Source: Stutzerimonas stutzeri
GTDB lineage: Bacteria > Pseudomonadota > Gammaproteobacteria > Pseudomonadales > Pseudomonadaceae
Length of the DNA: 64,000 nt
NCBI RefSeq assembly: GCF_015291885.1
Contig: NZ_CP036186.1
Coordinates: forward strand, 496,001 to 560,000
Direction of reading: 5' to 3'
Shown here: piece after piece, positions 55,231 to 64,000 of the stretch
How the letters are laid out: the number at the start of each line of letters is the position of its first letter
How positions within the stretch are numbered: position 1 is the stretch's first letter
Made by a program: the position numbers and the translations under genes
The notes under the pieces: model-generated
Seen by the model: the letters and a program-made list of their open reading frames with translations, nothing else
Database searches by the model: none
What the model was told of the DNA's origin: nothing

Positions 55231-56796
55231 ATGAGCGAAACCGTGCAACTGATTCCCCACCAGGATTCCCCGCGCTGCATCCGCCTGAACGAGGCGGACA
55301 ACGTCGCCGTGGTGGTCAACGATGGCGGCGTGCCGGTCGGCGCCAGGTTCGAGGACGGCCTGATCACCGTCGAGGCGGTGCCGCAGAGCCATAAGGTGGC
55401 GCTGGTAGACATCGGTGAAGGCGAGGCGGTGCGCCGCTACGGGCAGATCATCGGGTTTGCCCTTGAGCCCATCCGCCGCGGCAGCTGGGTCAAGGAAACC
55501 CAGCTAAAGATGCCCAGCGCACCGCCGCTGGACAGCCTGCCGCGCGCCACCGCTGTGCCGGCCGCACTCGACCCGCTCGAGGGCTACACCTTCGAGGGTT
55601 ACCGCAACGCCGACGGCACCGTCGGTACGCGCAACATCCTCGGCATCAGCACCACGGTGCAATGCGTCACCGGCGTGCTGGAACATGCGGTCAAGCGCAT
55701 CCGCGACGAGCTGCTGCCCAACTACCGGAACGTCGATGACGTGGTCGCCCTGACCCACAGCTACGGCTGCGGCGTGGCGATCAACGCCCGCGACGCCTAC
55801 ATCCCCATCCGCACCGTGCGCAACTTGGCGCGCAACCCGAACCTCGGCGGCGAAGCGCTGGTCATCAGCCTCGGCTGCGAGAAGCTGCAGGCCGAACAGG
55901 TGATGCACGAGGGCGATCCCTCGGTGGACCTGCGCGACCCCTGGCTATATCGCCTGCAGGAGTCGAACAGCGGCTTCGGCGAGATGATCGAGCAGATCAT
56001 GGCCCTGGCCGAAACGCGGCTGAAAAAGCTCGACCAGCGCCGCCGCGAAACGGTGCCGGCCAGCGGGCTGATCCTCGGCATGCAGTGCGGCGGCAGCGAC
56101 GCCTTCTCCGGCATCACCGCCAACCCGGCGCTGGGCTATGCGGCGGACCTGCTAGTGCGCGCCGGTGCCACGGTGATGTTCAGCGAGAACACCGAGGTGC
56201 GCGATGCGGTGTATATGCTCACCGCCCGCGCCGAGACGCCGGAAGTGGCCGATGCGCTGATCGCCGAGATGGACTGGTACGACCGCTACCTGGAGCGCGG
56301 CGCCGCCGACCGCAGCGCCAACACCACGCCGGGCAACAAGAAGGGCGGGCTGTCGAACATCGTCGAGAAGTCCCTGGGCTCCATCGTCAAATCCGGCAGC
56401 GGCGCCATCAATGGCGTGGTGGGGCCGGGCGAACGGGTTGCGCGAAAGGGCCTGATCTTCTGTGCCACCCCGGCCTCCGACTTCGTCTGCGGCACGCTGC
56501 AGCTGGCTGCCGGGATGAACCTGCACGTGTTCACCACCGGCCGCGGTACGCCCTACGGGCTGGCCATGGCGCCGGTGGTCAAGGTGGCGACGCGCACTGA
56601 ACTCGCCGAGCGCTGGCCTGACCTGATCGATATCGACGCCGGGCGTATTGCCAGTGGCCGTAGCAGCATCGAAGAACTCGGCTGGGAGCTGTTCCATTAC
56701 TACCTGGACGTCGCCAGCGGGCGGAAGCACACCTGGGCCGAGCAGCACCGGCTGCACAACGACATCGTCCTGTTCAACCCGGCGCCCATCACCTGA
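55231..56796 (+). CDS. garD: Galactarate dehydratase, GarD/UxaA family
   Basis: 521 residues. It dehydrates meso-galactarate to 5-keto-4-deoxyglucarate using iron. Domain order: N-terminal SAF-like domain (about 10-95), linker, then the UxaA-type body with [70 protein letters not shown], and the late [21 protein letters not shown]. It is unrelated in fold to the enolase-type dehydratase at 44617 that makes the same product. CGGAG precedes ATG 55231; a REP array separates it from gudD2. Confidence 0.95.
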   Translation: MSETVQLIPHQDSPRCIRLNEADNVAVVVNDGGVPVGARFEDGLITVEAVPQSHKVALVDIGEGEAVRRYGQIIGFALEPIRRGSWVKETQLKMPSAPPLDSLPRATAVPAALDPLEGYTFEGYRNADGTVGTRNILGISTTVQCVTGVLEHAVKRIRDELLPNYRNVDDVVALTHSYGCGVAINARDAYIPIRTVRNLARNPNLGGEALVISLGCEKLQAEQVMHEGDPSVDLRDPWLYRLQESNSGFGEMIEQIMALAETRLKKLDQRRRETVPASGLILGMQCGGSDAFSGITANPALGYAADLLVRAGATVMFSENTEVRDAVYMLTARAETPEVADALIAEMDWYDRYLERGAADRSANTTPGNKKGGLSNIVEKSLGSIVKSGSGAINGVVGPGERVARKGLIFCATPASDFVCGTLQLAAGMNLHVFTTGRGTPYGLAMAPVVKVATRTELAERWPDLIDIDAGRIASGRSSIEELGWELFHYYLDVASGRKHTWAEQHRLHNDIVLFNPAPIT

Positions 56797-56882
56797 GCCG
56801 ACGTGCTCCCGTCTCGCCCGTAGCAGTGGTGGGGCATGGACAGGCGATACCGCAGGAGATAGGTCAGGTACAGCTTCTAAAT

Positions 56883-56901
56883 AGAAACATTTATCAATAT
56901 C
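56883..56901. promoter_or_regulatory. Fur-box-like sequence
   Basis: The minus-strand reading GATATTGATAAATGTTTCT matches the 19-bp consensus GATAATGATAATCATTATC at 12 positions. It lies 36 bases before the TonB receptor gene. Confidence 0.45.
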
Positions 56902-56937
56902 ATGCGCGTTCTCATAAAAACTTCAAGGTAGAACTCC

Positions 56938-59058
56938 ATGAGTCGCGTTGTCGCTTCGCCTCCGTTTTCGTTGCGCCCGCTGGTGTTGGGCCTGCCAGTA
57001 CTGGTCGCCTGCTTTGCTGTAGACGCTCAGGAAGCGGTCGAGCTCGAAGCGCAACAGATCACCGCACCTCGCGAGACCGAACGCGGTAATGGCCCGGTCG
57101 AAGGCTATGTCGCCAAGCGCAGTGTCAGCGCCACCAAGACCGACACGCCGATCATCGAGACTCCGCAGTCGATCAGCGTGATCACCGCCGACCGCATCCG
57201 CGACCAGGGCTCGCTGACCATCCAGGATTCGCTGCGCTACGTTGCCGGTATGCGTGGCGAGGCTTATGGCTTGGACAGCCGCGGCGATTCGGCACTGATA
57301 CGTGGCACATCGCCGGGCATCTTTCTCGACGGCTTGCAGAAGAGTGTGGGCTACTACAACGATACCCGCACGGATCCTTACACCCTTGAGAGGGTCGAGG
57401 TATTGAAGGGGCCTTCCTCAATGCTCTACGGGCAAAGCCCGGTTGGCGGCCTGCTCAATTTCGTCAGCAAGCGTCCGCAAGCTGAGCAGAAAAGCGAGCT
57501 GCAGCTGCAATACGGCAGCTTCGACCGCAAGCAGATCGCCTTCGACAGCACCGGCCCGCTGGACGACGATGGCACGCTGCTGTATCGCGTGGTGGCGATC
57601 CAGCGTGACAGCCAGACCCAGGTCGATCACACCAAGGACAACCGCCTGCTGTTCATGCCGTCGCTGACTTGGCGCCCCAATGAGCAGTTCGAATGGACGC
57701 TGATGGCCAACGTGCAGAAGGACGACGGAGGCACCACCAGCTCCTTCCTGCCGCACCGTGGCACCGTGCTTGGCGCGCCGTATGGGCGGGTCAGTAGCGA
57801 GCGCTTCGTTAGCGAGCCGGGCTTCGATGAGTACGACAGCGAGCAGAAAGCGTTGACCTCGCAGATGACCTGGCGCCTGGACGACACCTGGACGTTGCGC
57901 CAGAACCTGCGCTGGCAGAAGAGCAAGGTCAGCTACCAGACGATATACGGATGGCCGTTCGGGTTGAACGCGGATGACCGCACCATCAACCGTGTGTATT
58001 CGGTCAGCAAGCCGGAAGTCACCATATGGAATGCTGATCACCAGGCGGAGTCGCGCTTCGAGACCGGCGCACTGCAGCACACCGCCCTGGTGGGCATCGA
58101 CTACCGGCATGCGGTAATCGATAGCCGGACCGCTCGCGGCGTGGCCACCCCGCTGGATCTCTACGACCCGGTGTATGGCACCTTCGATCCCTCCGGCATC
58201 ACGCTTTCCGATGTCCCGCAGCAGCGCGTTGCCCAGCAGGGCCTCTACGTTCAGGACCAGATCCGTCTCGACAAGTGGCTGGCAACTCTGGGGCTGCGCA
58301 AGGACTGGGCTGACACTCGCGTCGAGGAGGGTACCCGGCAGAAGGATGACGCGGTCACCGGTCGCGTCGGTCTGACCTATCTGTTCGACAATGGTGTGGC
58401 GCCCTACATCAGCTACAGCGAATCCTTTACGCCGATTATCGGGCTGAACCCGGATACCCAGCAGTCCTACAAGCCTGTTGAGGGTGAGCAGTGGGAACTC
58501 GGCGTGAAATACCAGCCGGCCGGCAGCAACACCTTGCTGACGGCGGCAGTGTTCGATCTGCGTGAGAAGAATCGTCAGATTTCTGGAGCGACGGCGCGAG
58601 GCAGCGCTCAGGCTGGTGAGACTCAGGTCAAAGGCCTAGAGCTCGAGGGATTGGTGGAGGTCACGTCCGACTGGAACCTGATCGCCAGCTACACCTACCT
58701 CGACAGTGAAACGATCAAGGGCGGGTCGAAGCAGGAGGGTAAGCGGATCGAAAGCGTGCCCGAACACATGGCCTCGCTATGGTCGCAGCACCGCTTCAGC
58801 ATCGCCGGCATTCCTGGCTTCAGCGCCGGCGCCGGTGTGCGTTACGTCGGTGCCAGCTGGGATGGCACCGACAGCCTGAAGACGCCGTCGACCACACTGT
58901 TCGACGCCATGCTCGGCTACGCCTACCAGGACTGGTCGCTCACCCTCAACGCCACCAACCTGGAAGATGAGACCTACTACACCACCTGTCTGTCACGCGG
59001 CGACTGCTTCACCGGCAACCGCCGCACGCTGACGGCGACCGCGAGCTACAGCTTTTGA
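56938..59058 (+). CDS. TonB-dependent siderophore receptor
   Basis: 706 residues. Signal peptide ends near VDAQ. The plug domain (about 60-170) shows TPQSISVITADRIRDQGSLTIQDSLRYVAGMRG and LERVEVLKGPSSMLYGQSPVGGLLNFVSKRP; a 22-strand barrel follows, ending in TATASYSF. This is the ferrichrome/ferrioxamine-type subgroup, but the siderophore cannot be identified. No N-terminal signalling domain for a sigma/anti-sigma pair is present. Expression is probably iron-regulated through the upstream Fur-box-like site. ATG 56938 has a moderate ribosome site. Confidence 0.92.
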   Translation: MSRVVASPPFSLRPLVLGLPVLVACFAVDAQEAVELEAQQITAPRETERGNGPVEGYVAKRSVSATKTDTPIIETPQSISVITADRIRDQGSLTIQDSLRYVAGMRGEAYGLDSRGDSALIRGTSPGIFLDGLQKSVGYYNDTRTDPYTLERVEVLKGPSSMLYGQSPVGGLLNFVSKRPQAEQKSELQLQYGSFDRKQIAFDSTGPLDDDGTLLYRVVAIQRDSQTQVDHTKDNRLLFMPSLTWRPNEQFEWTLMANVQKDDGGTTSSFLPHRGTVLGAPYGRVSSERFVSEPGFDEYDSEQKALTSQMTWRLDDTWTLRQNLRWQKSKVSYQTIYGWPFGLNADDRTINRVYSVSKPEVTIWNADHQAESRFETGALQHTALVGIDYRHAVIDSRTARGVATPLDLYDPVYGTFDPSGITLSDVPQQRVAQQGLYVQDQIRLDKWLATLGLRKDWADTRVEEGTRQKDDAVTGRVGLTYLFDNGVAPYISYSESFTPIIGLNPDTQQSYKPVEGEQWELGVKYQPAGSNTLLTAAVFDLREKNRQISGATARGSAQAGETQVKGLELEGLVEVTSDWNLIASYTYLDSETIKGGSKQEGKRIESVPEHMASLWSQHRFSIAGIPGFSAGAGVRYVGASWDGTDSLKTPSTTLFDAMLGYAYQDWSLTLNATNLEDETYYTTCLSRGDCFTGNRRTLTATASYSF

Positions 59059-59107
59059 ACGCCGCTGAGCCAAGCGCCGCGTACCGGTCTGCAAGGGAGG
59101 ATTCGAA

Positions 59108-59404
59108 GTGAGTCGCAACACATCCATCAACCGCTGGAACATCGCGTCGCGCGTGCTCGCGGCGCTGGTCGGCGGTTACGCGGTCGCCTACGCGGTCACC
59201 GCCTTTCTGGCTGTCTATCTGCCGCTGGCACGGCCTGATCGTGTGGTGTTTTCCAGCCTCGCCAGCTTTGCCGTGTGGACGGCCGTGGTGATCTACGTGT
59301 TCGCCGCCCGCAGTGCCACGCGGGTATGGCTGCCGATCATCGGCGTAACCGCGGTGCTGTGCCTGGCCGCGTTCTTTTCCGGCGACTGGAGGGTTCGTCC
59401 ATGA
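59108..59404 (+). CDS. DUF3649 small membrane protein, iron-uptake operon
   Basis: 98 residues with three hydrophobic segments. The family DUF3649 occurs between siderophore receptors and PepSY proteins. GTG 59108 follows GGGAGG. Its stop overlaps the next ATG (ATGA). Confidence 0.82.
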   Translation: MSRNTSINRWNIASRVLAALVGGYAVAYAVTAFLAVYLPLARPDRVVFSSLASFAVWTAVVIYVFAARSATRVWLPIIGVTAVLCLAAFFSGDWRVRP

Positions 59405-60927
59405 AACTGCGCCAAAGTATGGCCGGACTTCACACCTGGGGCGGCCTGCTGCCGAGCTGGCTGCTCTTTGTGATCATCTTCGCCGGTACCGTTGCCTGCT
59501 TCGACAAGGAACTCACTCGCTGGATGCGCCCCGCGCTGCACGACGGCGTGGTATCGAGCCTGGGAGCGGACGACGTACGCGGCTGGTTGCAGCAGAACGT
59601 CAGCGATGAGCTGCATGCCTTCTGGATGCACGGCCCCACAGAGCGTGAGCCCTATTGGCGCCTTGGTTGGGAAGTGGACGGTACCGAGACGATCCATAAC
59701 GTGGCCTTCGATCCGCGCAGTGCGCAGGCCATACCCATGCCGGAAACCGTCGGCGGCGAGTTTTTCTTCAAACTGCACTACAACCTGCATGCCGGCGACG
59801 TCGGGATGTACATCGTCGGGCTGGCCGGCATGTTCATGCTCGTCGCGCTGGTGTCAGGCGTGATCATCCACCGACGCATCTTCAAGGATTTCTTCACGCT
59901 GCGGCCCAAGGCCAACGGCCAGCGCGCCTGGCTCGATGCGCACAACCTGTTCGGCGTGGTCGGATTTCCGTTCCATTTGGTGCTGGCCTATACCGGCGTG
60001 GCGATTTTCCTCGCGTCCTACATGCCGGCTGCCGCACAAGTGAGCTACTCCGGCAACGTCGTGCAGTACTTCGGTGAGGTGATGGGCAGCTATCACCGTG
60101 ATGAGCTGCACCAGCCGGCTGCAAAACCGACCTCGTTGGATGCGTTGATTGCCGAATCGCGCCAGCAGTGGGGCGGTGGCGAGGTGGGCTGGGTCAGCGT
60201 GCATCATCCTGATGACGCTTCGGCAGTGGTGGACATCCGTCGACGGGACCGCTCGCGCATCGGCTCGCCGCAGGACACCCTGACCTACGACGCCACAAGC
60301 GGCGAACTGCTCAATCGTCAGGATGCCTCCACTGGCTATCGCGCCTACCTCTGGCTGGCCGGCCTGCATATGGCGCAGTTTGGCGGCACGCTGGTGCGTC
60401 TGTTGTACCTGCTGATGGGGCTTGCCGGGTGCGCCATGCTGGTGGGCGGCCTGAAGGTTTGGGTGGCCAAGCGTGAGCAGCGCGGCGACAGGAGCCTGGT
60501 CTGGGTACGCGCGTTGAGCGCCTCGGTTTTCGCCGGCCTGCCGCTGGCCAGCCTAGCGTTGCTGTGGGGCAATCGCCTGATTCCAGGCACCTTCGCCGAA
60601 CGCGCAGTAGCCGAGGGCTGGGTGTTCGTCGGTGCCTGGTTGCTAGCTGTGCTCTGCGCTGTTCTGCGCCGCCGGCAAAGCCATCGCCTGCTGCGCGAAC
60701 AACTGCTGCTCGGCGCCGTGCTCGCCCTTGGATTGCCGCTGATCAATGGTTTGACCAGCGAGGGTCACCTGGTCGCCAGTCTCGGGCGTGGCGACTGGGT
60801 GTTGGCGTCAGTTGATCTATTCATGATTGTCGCGGGGCTGATTTGCGCCGCCTTTGCCTGGCGCTTGAGCGCAGCGCCTGCCCCGGTTGCTGTGCGTAGC
60901 CGGACAACCCGAGCACAGGAGGCGTGA
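59401..60927 (+). CDS. PepSY-domain transmembrane protein, iron-uptake operon
   Basis: 508 residues. PepSY_TM architecture: N-terminal hydrophobic segment (LHTWGGLLPSWLLFVIIFAGTVACFDKELTRWM), periplasmic PepSY part, then segments at about 140, 195, 330 and a C-terminal cluster. Conserved His in LHTWGG, KLHYNLHAG, DAHNLFGVVGFPFHLVLAYTG and GLHMAQFGG may bind haem. Relatives are taken as ferric-siderophore reductases of the inner membrane. ATG 59401 overlaps the preceding stop. Confidence 0.88.
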   Translation: MKLRQSMAGLHTWGGLLPSWLLFVIIFAGTVACFDKELTRWMRPALHDGVVSSLGADDVRGWLQQNVSDELHAFWMHGPTEREPYWRLGWEVDGTETIHNVAFDPRSAQAIPMPETVGGEFFFKLHYNLHAGDVGMYIVGLAGMFMLVALVSGVIIHRRIFKDFFTLRPKANGQRAWLDAHNLFGVVGFPFHLVLAYTGVAIFLASYMPAAAQVSYSGNVVQYFGEVMGSYHRDELHQPAAKPTSLDALIAESRQQWGGGEVGWVSVHHPDDASAVVDIRRRDRSRIGSPQDTLTYDATSGELLNRQDASTGYRAYLWLAGLHMAQFGGTLVRLLYLLMGLAGCAMLVGGLKVWVAKREQRGDRSLVWVRALSASVFAGLPLASLALLWGNRLIPGTFAERAVAEGWVFVGAWLLAVLCAVLRRRQSHRLLREQLLLGAVLALGLPLINGLTSEGHLVASLGRGDWVLASVDLFMIVAGLICAAFAWRLSAAPAPVAVRSRTTRAQEA

Positions 60928-61253
60928 ACGTGCTGCTATTGGCTTTGGCCCTGGCCTACCTGGGTATGACGTTGCTCTGCCTGACCATGAACCGACACCG
61001 CGGTGTGCTGCTGCACGCCGATACGCGACTGCCAGGCGCAGCGATCATTCGGACGCTGGCCGCGGGCTGCTTCGGCTTTGCCCTGTGGTTATGCATCAAC
61101 AGCCAGGGCGGCGAGATCGGTACGGTGATCTGGCTCTGCCTGGTGATGCTCGCTGGCTTGCTGCTGGTGCTGCTATTGGCCTGGCGTTCGCGCTGGGTAT
61201 TGCCTGCGGCGCCGCTGTTGGCGGTGTGCGGGGTAGTGCAGGGAGTGCTGTAA
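60924..61253 (+). CDS. DUF3325 small membrane protein, iron-uptake operon
   Basis: 109 residues with four hydrophobic segments, DUF3325 type (LGMTLLCLTMNRHRGVLL). GTG start overlaps the PepSY stop (GTGA). Third member of the DUF3649-PepSY-DUF3325 set found after siderophore receptors; role unknown but presumably in ferric-siderophore handling. Confidence 0.82.
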   Translation: MNVLLLALALAYLGMTLLCLTMNRHRGVLLHADTRLPGAAIIRTLAAGCFGFALWLCINSQGGEIGTVIWLCLVMLAGLLLVLLLAWRSRWVLPAAPLLAVCGVVQGVL

Positions 61254-61297
61254 AACCATTTGCGGGCTACGGCCCACCAACTCGCAGAGGAATATCG

Positions 61298-62224
61298 ATG
61301 ACCTGCATTCTCCAGATGGGCCCCTTGACCGAGCGATTCCAGCAGTGCCTGGACGGGCATGAAGTCCTGGCGTACTGGCAGGGAGATGCCGAAGCGCTGC
61401 TCGCCGAGCATGCCGAGCGCATCGAAATCATGGTTACCTCTGCGCGGTTTGGTTGCCCGGCCTCGCTGATCGCACGGTTGCCCAGGCTGAAAGCCATCTG
61501 CAGCTTCGGCGTCGGCTATGACTCCATTGCCTTGGAGGCCGCCAGGATGCGAGGCATCCCGGTGAGCAACACGCCGGATGTGCTCAACGAATGCGTGGCC
61601 GATCTGGCCTTCGGTCTGATCATCGACAGCGCGCGTCAGCTTGCCCTGGGCGACCGCTTCGTTCGCGAGGGGCGTTGGGCCGCTGGAAACCTCGCGCTCG
61701 GCCGTCGGGTCAGCGGCAAACGGCTTGGCATCGTCGGTCTGGGCCGCATCGGCGAGGCGGTGGCCAAGCGCTCGGCGGGCTTCGACATGACGGTGCGCTA
61801 TCACAATCGCCGGCCGGTGACGGGCAGCCCGTACGAGTATGTGGCTGACCTGTTGGATCTCGCGCGCTGGGCGGATTTTCTCGTGCTCACCTGTCCGGGT
61901 GGGGCGCAAACGCAGCACCTCATCGACCGGGCCGTGCTCGACGCGCTGGGTGCCAAGGGCATTCTGATCAACGTTGCGCGTGGCTCGGTGGTGGACGAGC
62001 CGGCGCTGGTCGCCGCGTTGCAGGAAGGGCGGCTCGGTGGTGCGGGTCTGGATGTCTTTGCCGAGGAGCCGAGGGTGCCGACGGCACTCTGCGAGTTGCC
62101 CAACGTCGTCCTGCTGCCGCACATCGGCAGTGCCACCCATGAAACCCGCAGGGCGATGGAGGATCTGCTATTGGACAACCTGGACTGCTTTGTCCGCGAA
62201 GGCCGCCTGCTGACGCCGGTCTAG
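61298..62224 (+). CDS. D-isomer specific 2-hydroxyacid dehydrogenase
   Basis: 308 residues. NAD(P)-binding GIVGLGRIGEAVAKR and the catalytic triad: Arg in NVARGSVVDE, Glu in DVFAEEP, His in LLPHIGSATHET. It probably reduces glyoxylate or hydroxypyruvate; tartronate-type reactions would fit aldarate metabolism, but this is speculation. AGAGGAAT precedes ATG 61298. The upstream frame to 60887 is a shadow over DUF3325. Confidence 0.9.
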   Translation: MTCILQMGPLTERFQQCLDGHEVLAYWQGDAEALLAEHAERIEIMVTSARFGCPASLIARLPRLKAICSFGVGYDSIALEAARMRGIPVSNTPDVLNECVADLAFGLIIDSARQLALGDRFVREGRWAAGNLALGRRVSGKRLGIVGLGRIGEAVAKRSAGFDMTVRYHNRRPVTGSPYEYVADLLDLARWADFLVLTCPGGAQTQHLIDRAVLDALGAKGILINVARGSVVDEPALVAALQEGRLGGAGLDVFAEEPRVPTALCELPNVVLLPHIGSATHETRRAMEDLLLDNLDCFVREGRLLTPV

Positions 62225-62343
62225 GCGCCGCAGCAGACAGCTGCACCGCAGCGAGTCGCGGATGCTGAGCGCCGTGCAGTCCGCGGCGCAGTCTCATCGC
62301 TAACACCGTCGCTGCTGGCGGTTGCCAACCATCAGGAGCACGC

Positions 62344-63234
62344 ATGGCTTCCCTTGACGAGCTGCACCTCTCGCACGCCGGTTTCCGGCTCTCGGTCTGT
62401 CCGGCATTGGGTGGTGCCATCACCCGTTTTGCCCTGGATGATTTCGACCTGCTGAGGCCCTGGGACGGCATCGAGCAAGTGCGCCGCGCAAGTTGCTTCG
62501 TGCTGGCGCCGTATTCCAATCGCATCGGTGATGGACTGTTCGAGGTGAATGGCGAACAGCATCGGCTGCGGTTGAATTCCGCGGAGCACGACTTGCCGAT
62601 TCACGGCGTGGGCTGGAAGCGCCCTTGGACGCAGGCTGCGCAGGAGGCCGATCGTCTTCTGCTGACCCTGCAGCACCGGGCCGAAGGCGAAGCCCGGCAG
62701 GACTGGCCTTTCTCCTTCGAACTCGAGCATGAGCTCGGTCTCGACGAGCAGGGCGCCTGGATGCGGCTGGTGCTGAGCAATCGTAGTGATCGGGTGATGC
62801 CGGCAGGGCTCGGCTGGCACCCATACTTCTTGCGCCATGATGGCGTGACGCTGCGTTTTGCTGCCCAGCAGGTCTGGCTGAGTGACGATCAGCAGCTGCC
62901 GCGCAAGGCGGTGGACGTACCAGAGCGCTGGGACTACCGGCAGGCGCGGGAGCTGCACGAACCCGAGCTGGATCATTGCTTTAGTGGTTGGGATGGCACG
63001 GCAACACTGCAGTGGCACGCTGCAGGGGTCACGCTGCAAATCGAAGCTGACCCGTCGATGGCGCATCTGGTGGTGTATACGCCGCCGGCCGCGCAAGGGC
63101 TCTTCGCCGTGGAGCCGGTATCCCATCGCAACGATGCGTTGAGTACGCCCGATCCGGCCAAGCACGGAGTCGTGTATCTGCAGCCGGGCGAGCGACTGGA
63201 GCGGCGCTGCCGCCTGCGCGTCACGCGTCGCTGA
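62344..63234 (+). CDS. Aldose 1-epimerase-family protein
   Basis: 296 residues, galactose-mutarotase-like beta-sandwich. Motifs: VLAPYSNRIGDGLFEVNG, PIHGVGWKRPW with the catalytic His, GLGWHPYFLR and a C-terminal FAVEPVSHRNDA carrying the catalytic Glu. Likely interconverts sugar anomers or hexose-6-phosphate anomers. AGGAGCACGC precedes ATG 62344. It may aid sugar acid catabolism, or may be unrelated. Confidence 0.88.
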   Translation: MASLDELHLSHAGFRLSVCPALGGAITRFALDDFDLLRPWDGIEQVRRASCFVLAPYSNRIGDGLFEVNGEQHRLRLNSAEHDLPIHGVGWKRPWTQAAQEADRLLLTLQHRAEGEARQDWPFSFELEHELGLDEQGAWMRLVLSNRSDRVMPAGLGWHPYFLRHDGVTLRFAAQQVWLSDDQQLPRKAVDVPERWDYRQARELHEPELDHCFSGWDGTATLQWHAAGVTLQIEADPSMAHLVVYTPPAAQGLFAVEPVSHRNDALSTPDPAKHGVVYLQPGERLERRCRLRVTRR

Positions 63235-63243
63235 AAGCGGATG

Positions 63244-63268
63244 AAAAAGGCCCGTCAGACGACGGGCC
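63244..63268 (-). terminator. Terminator of the OprD-type porin gene
   Basis: Stem GGCCCGTC/GACGGGCC with a 4-base loop, followed on the minus strand by TTTTT. Confidence 0.88.
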
Positions 63269-63317
63269 AAAGATTTATCGCAACCGGAGCGAGGAGGGTT
63301 GCGTACTGCGCTACCGC

Positions 63318-64000
63318 TTACAGCAGAGACAGCGGGTAATTGAAGATCAGCCGGTTCTCGTCGAACTCGGTGGTGCTGTAGTCACGACGGATGCTGGAGT
63401 TGCGCCACTTTACGTTGAGGTTCTTGAACGGGCCGCTCTGCACTGTGTAGGCAAGCTCCGACTCGCGGCCCCATTCTTTACCGTCATCCACGCCGCCAGC
63501 TTCAATGCGATCGCCGCTGATGTAGCGGTTCATGATGGTCAGGCCCGGAACGCCCATGCCGGTGAAGTTGTAGTCATGGCGTAGCTGCCACGAACGCTCG
63601 TTCGGGTTGTCGTAGGCCGAGTTGAACGAGTCGTTGGCCAGGGTGCCGCCGCTGGTGCCGTTGACGCGCATCCAGCCGTTGTCGCCGCTGACCTTCTGCA
63701 GGCCGACGTAGAAGGTGTTGCCACCGACCTGCAGGCCGAACAGGCCGGAGTAGGTCTTGTTGTCCAGATCGCCGACCAGTGCGCTGCCTTCTTCCTTGCC
63801 GGTGAAGTAACCGAGGTTGGCGGTCAGCGCCATGCCTTCACCCAGCGGTTGGGTGTGCAGGAGCTGGAAATAGTTCTGCTGGTAGATGTCTTCCAGGCGT
63901 GCGTGCCAGGCGCCTATCTTCGTCTTGGCGCCGAGGTCGTACTCACCGCCGACAAAGTTGAACCGATCAGAGGTAACGCCACCGAAGCCCTGCAGGGACA
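63318..64000 (-). CDS. OprD-family outer-membrane porin, C-terminal part (5' end outside window)
   Basis: At least 227 codons on the minus strand, open to the window edge. OprD-type strands: LQGFGGVTSDRFNFVGGEYDLGAKTKIGAWHARLEDIYQQNYFQLLHTQPLGEGMALTANLGYFTGKEEG, then RSWQLRHDYNFTGMGVPGLTIMNRYISGD and the end RDYSTTEFDENRLIFNYPLSLL. Such 18-stranded porins admit amino acids or carboxylates; substrate unknown. Proximity to the aldarate island makes a sugar-acid role possible but unproven. Confidence 0.88.
   Translation of the reverse strand, partial: SLQGFGGVTSDRFNFVGGEYDLGAKTKIGAWHARLEDIYQQNYFQLLHTQPLGEGMALTANLGYFTGKEEGSALVGDLDNKTYSGLFGLQVGGNTFYVGLQKVSGDNGWMRVNGTSGGTLANDSFNSAYDNPNERSWQLRHDYNFTGMGVPGLTIMNRYISGDRIEAGGVDDGKEWGRESELAYTVQSGPFKNLNVKWRNSSIRRDYSTTEFDENRLIFNYPLSLL

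Overview
The window is a GC-rich chromosomal segment from a pseudomonad, most likely the Pseudomonas stutzeri group (Stutzerimonas). The case rests on the tktA-epd-pgk-fba order, a Pseudomonas-type DUF3509 protein, an OprD-family porin, the GlcB form of malate synthase, Stutzerimonas/Pseudomonas-like REP elements, and protein sequences matching Pseudomonas families. Species assignment is inference; no search was run. No rRNA, tRNA, CRISPR array, prophage or insertion sequence was seen.

Layout. Positions 1-5113 carry central carbon genes (tktA end, epd, pgk, two small lipoproteins, fba) closed by a bidirectional terminator. 5179-17107 is a housekeeping and signalling stretch: receiver protein, methyltransferase, DUF3509, hemerythrin, a globin-PAS-GGDEF-EAL protein, two lipoproteins, an HI0933-type flavoprotein, a periplasmic binding protein, YccS-like permease, DbpA helicase and a secreted retropepsin-like protein. 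17855-23371 holds a DUF4212/sodium:solute symporter pair convergent with an exonuclease and a cNMP-CBS-nucleotidyltransferase protein. 23557-26754 encodes a small PstS-like protein, a porin and a chemoreceptor broken by an in-frame amber codon. Then come glcB, a GcvR-like ACT protein, rarD and an SDR-trehalase operon.

33480-56796 is a hexuronate/aldarate catabolic island. A FadR-type regulator is followed by a TRAP transporter, an SMP-30 lactonase and uronate dehydrogenase (uronate to aldarate). Next are a LysR-controlled talarate/galactarate dehydratase, a tripartite tricarboxylate-type transporter with glucarate dehydratase 1, and divergently kdgD, 2-oxoglutarate semialdehyde dehydrogenase, glucarate dehydratase 2 and galactarate dehydratase garD. 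Together they would take uronates and aldarates to 2-oxoglutarate. A 14-bp sequence upstream of the FadR-type gene recurs exactly (inverted) upstream of kdgD, with near matches upstream of udh and gudD1, which suggests one regulon. A-rich AAnAAnAA sequences near many of the start codons suggest Hfq/Crc catabolite repression as a second layer. azlCD and a lower-GC hipBA toxin-antitoxin module interrupt the island.

56938-61253 is an iron-uptake operon (TonB receptor, DUF3649, PepSY, DUF3325) behind a Fur-box-like sequence. The window ends with a 2-hydroxyacid dehydrogenase, an aldose-epimerase-like protein and the 3' part of an OprD-type porin gene on the minus strand. The most noteworthy points are the operator/CA-motif regulatory architecture, the four-fold dehydratase redundancy, the interrupted chemoreceptor, the symporter/CBS-nucleotidyltransferase locus and the REP array before garD.
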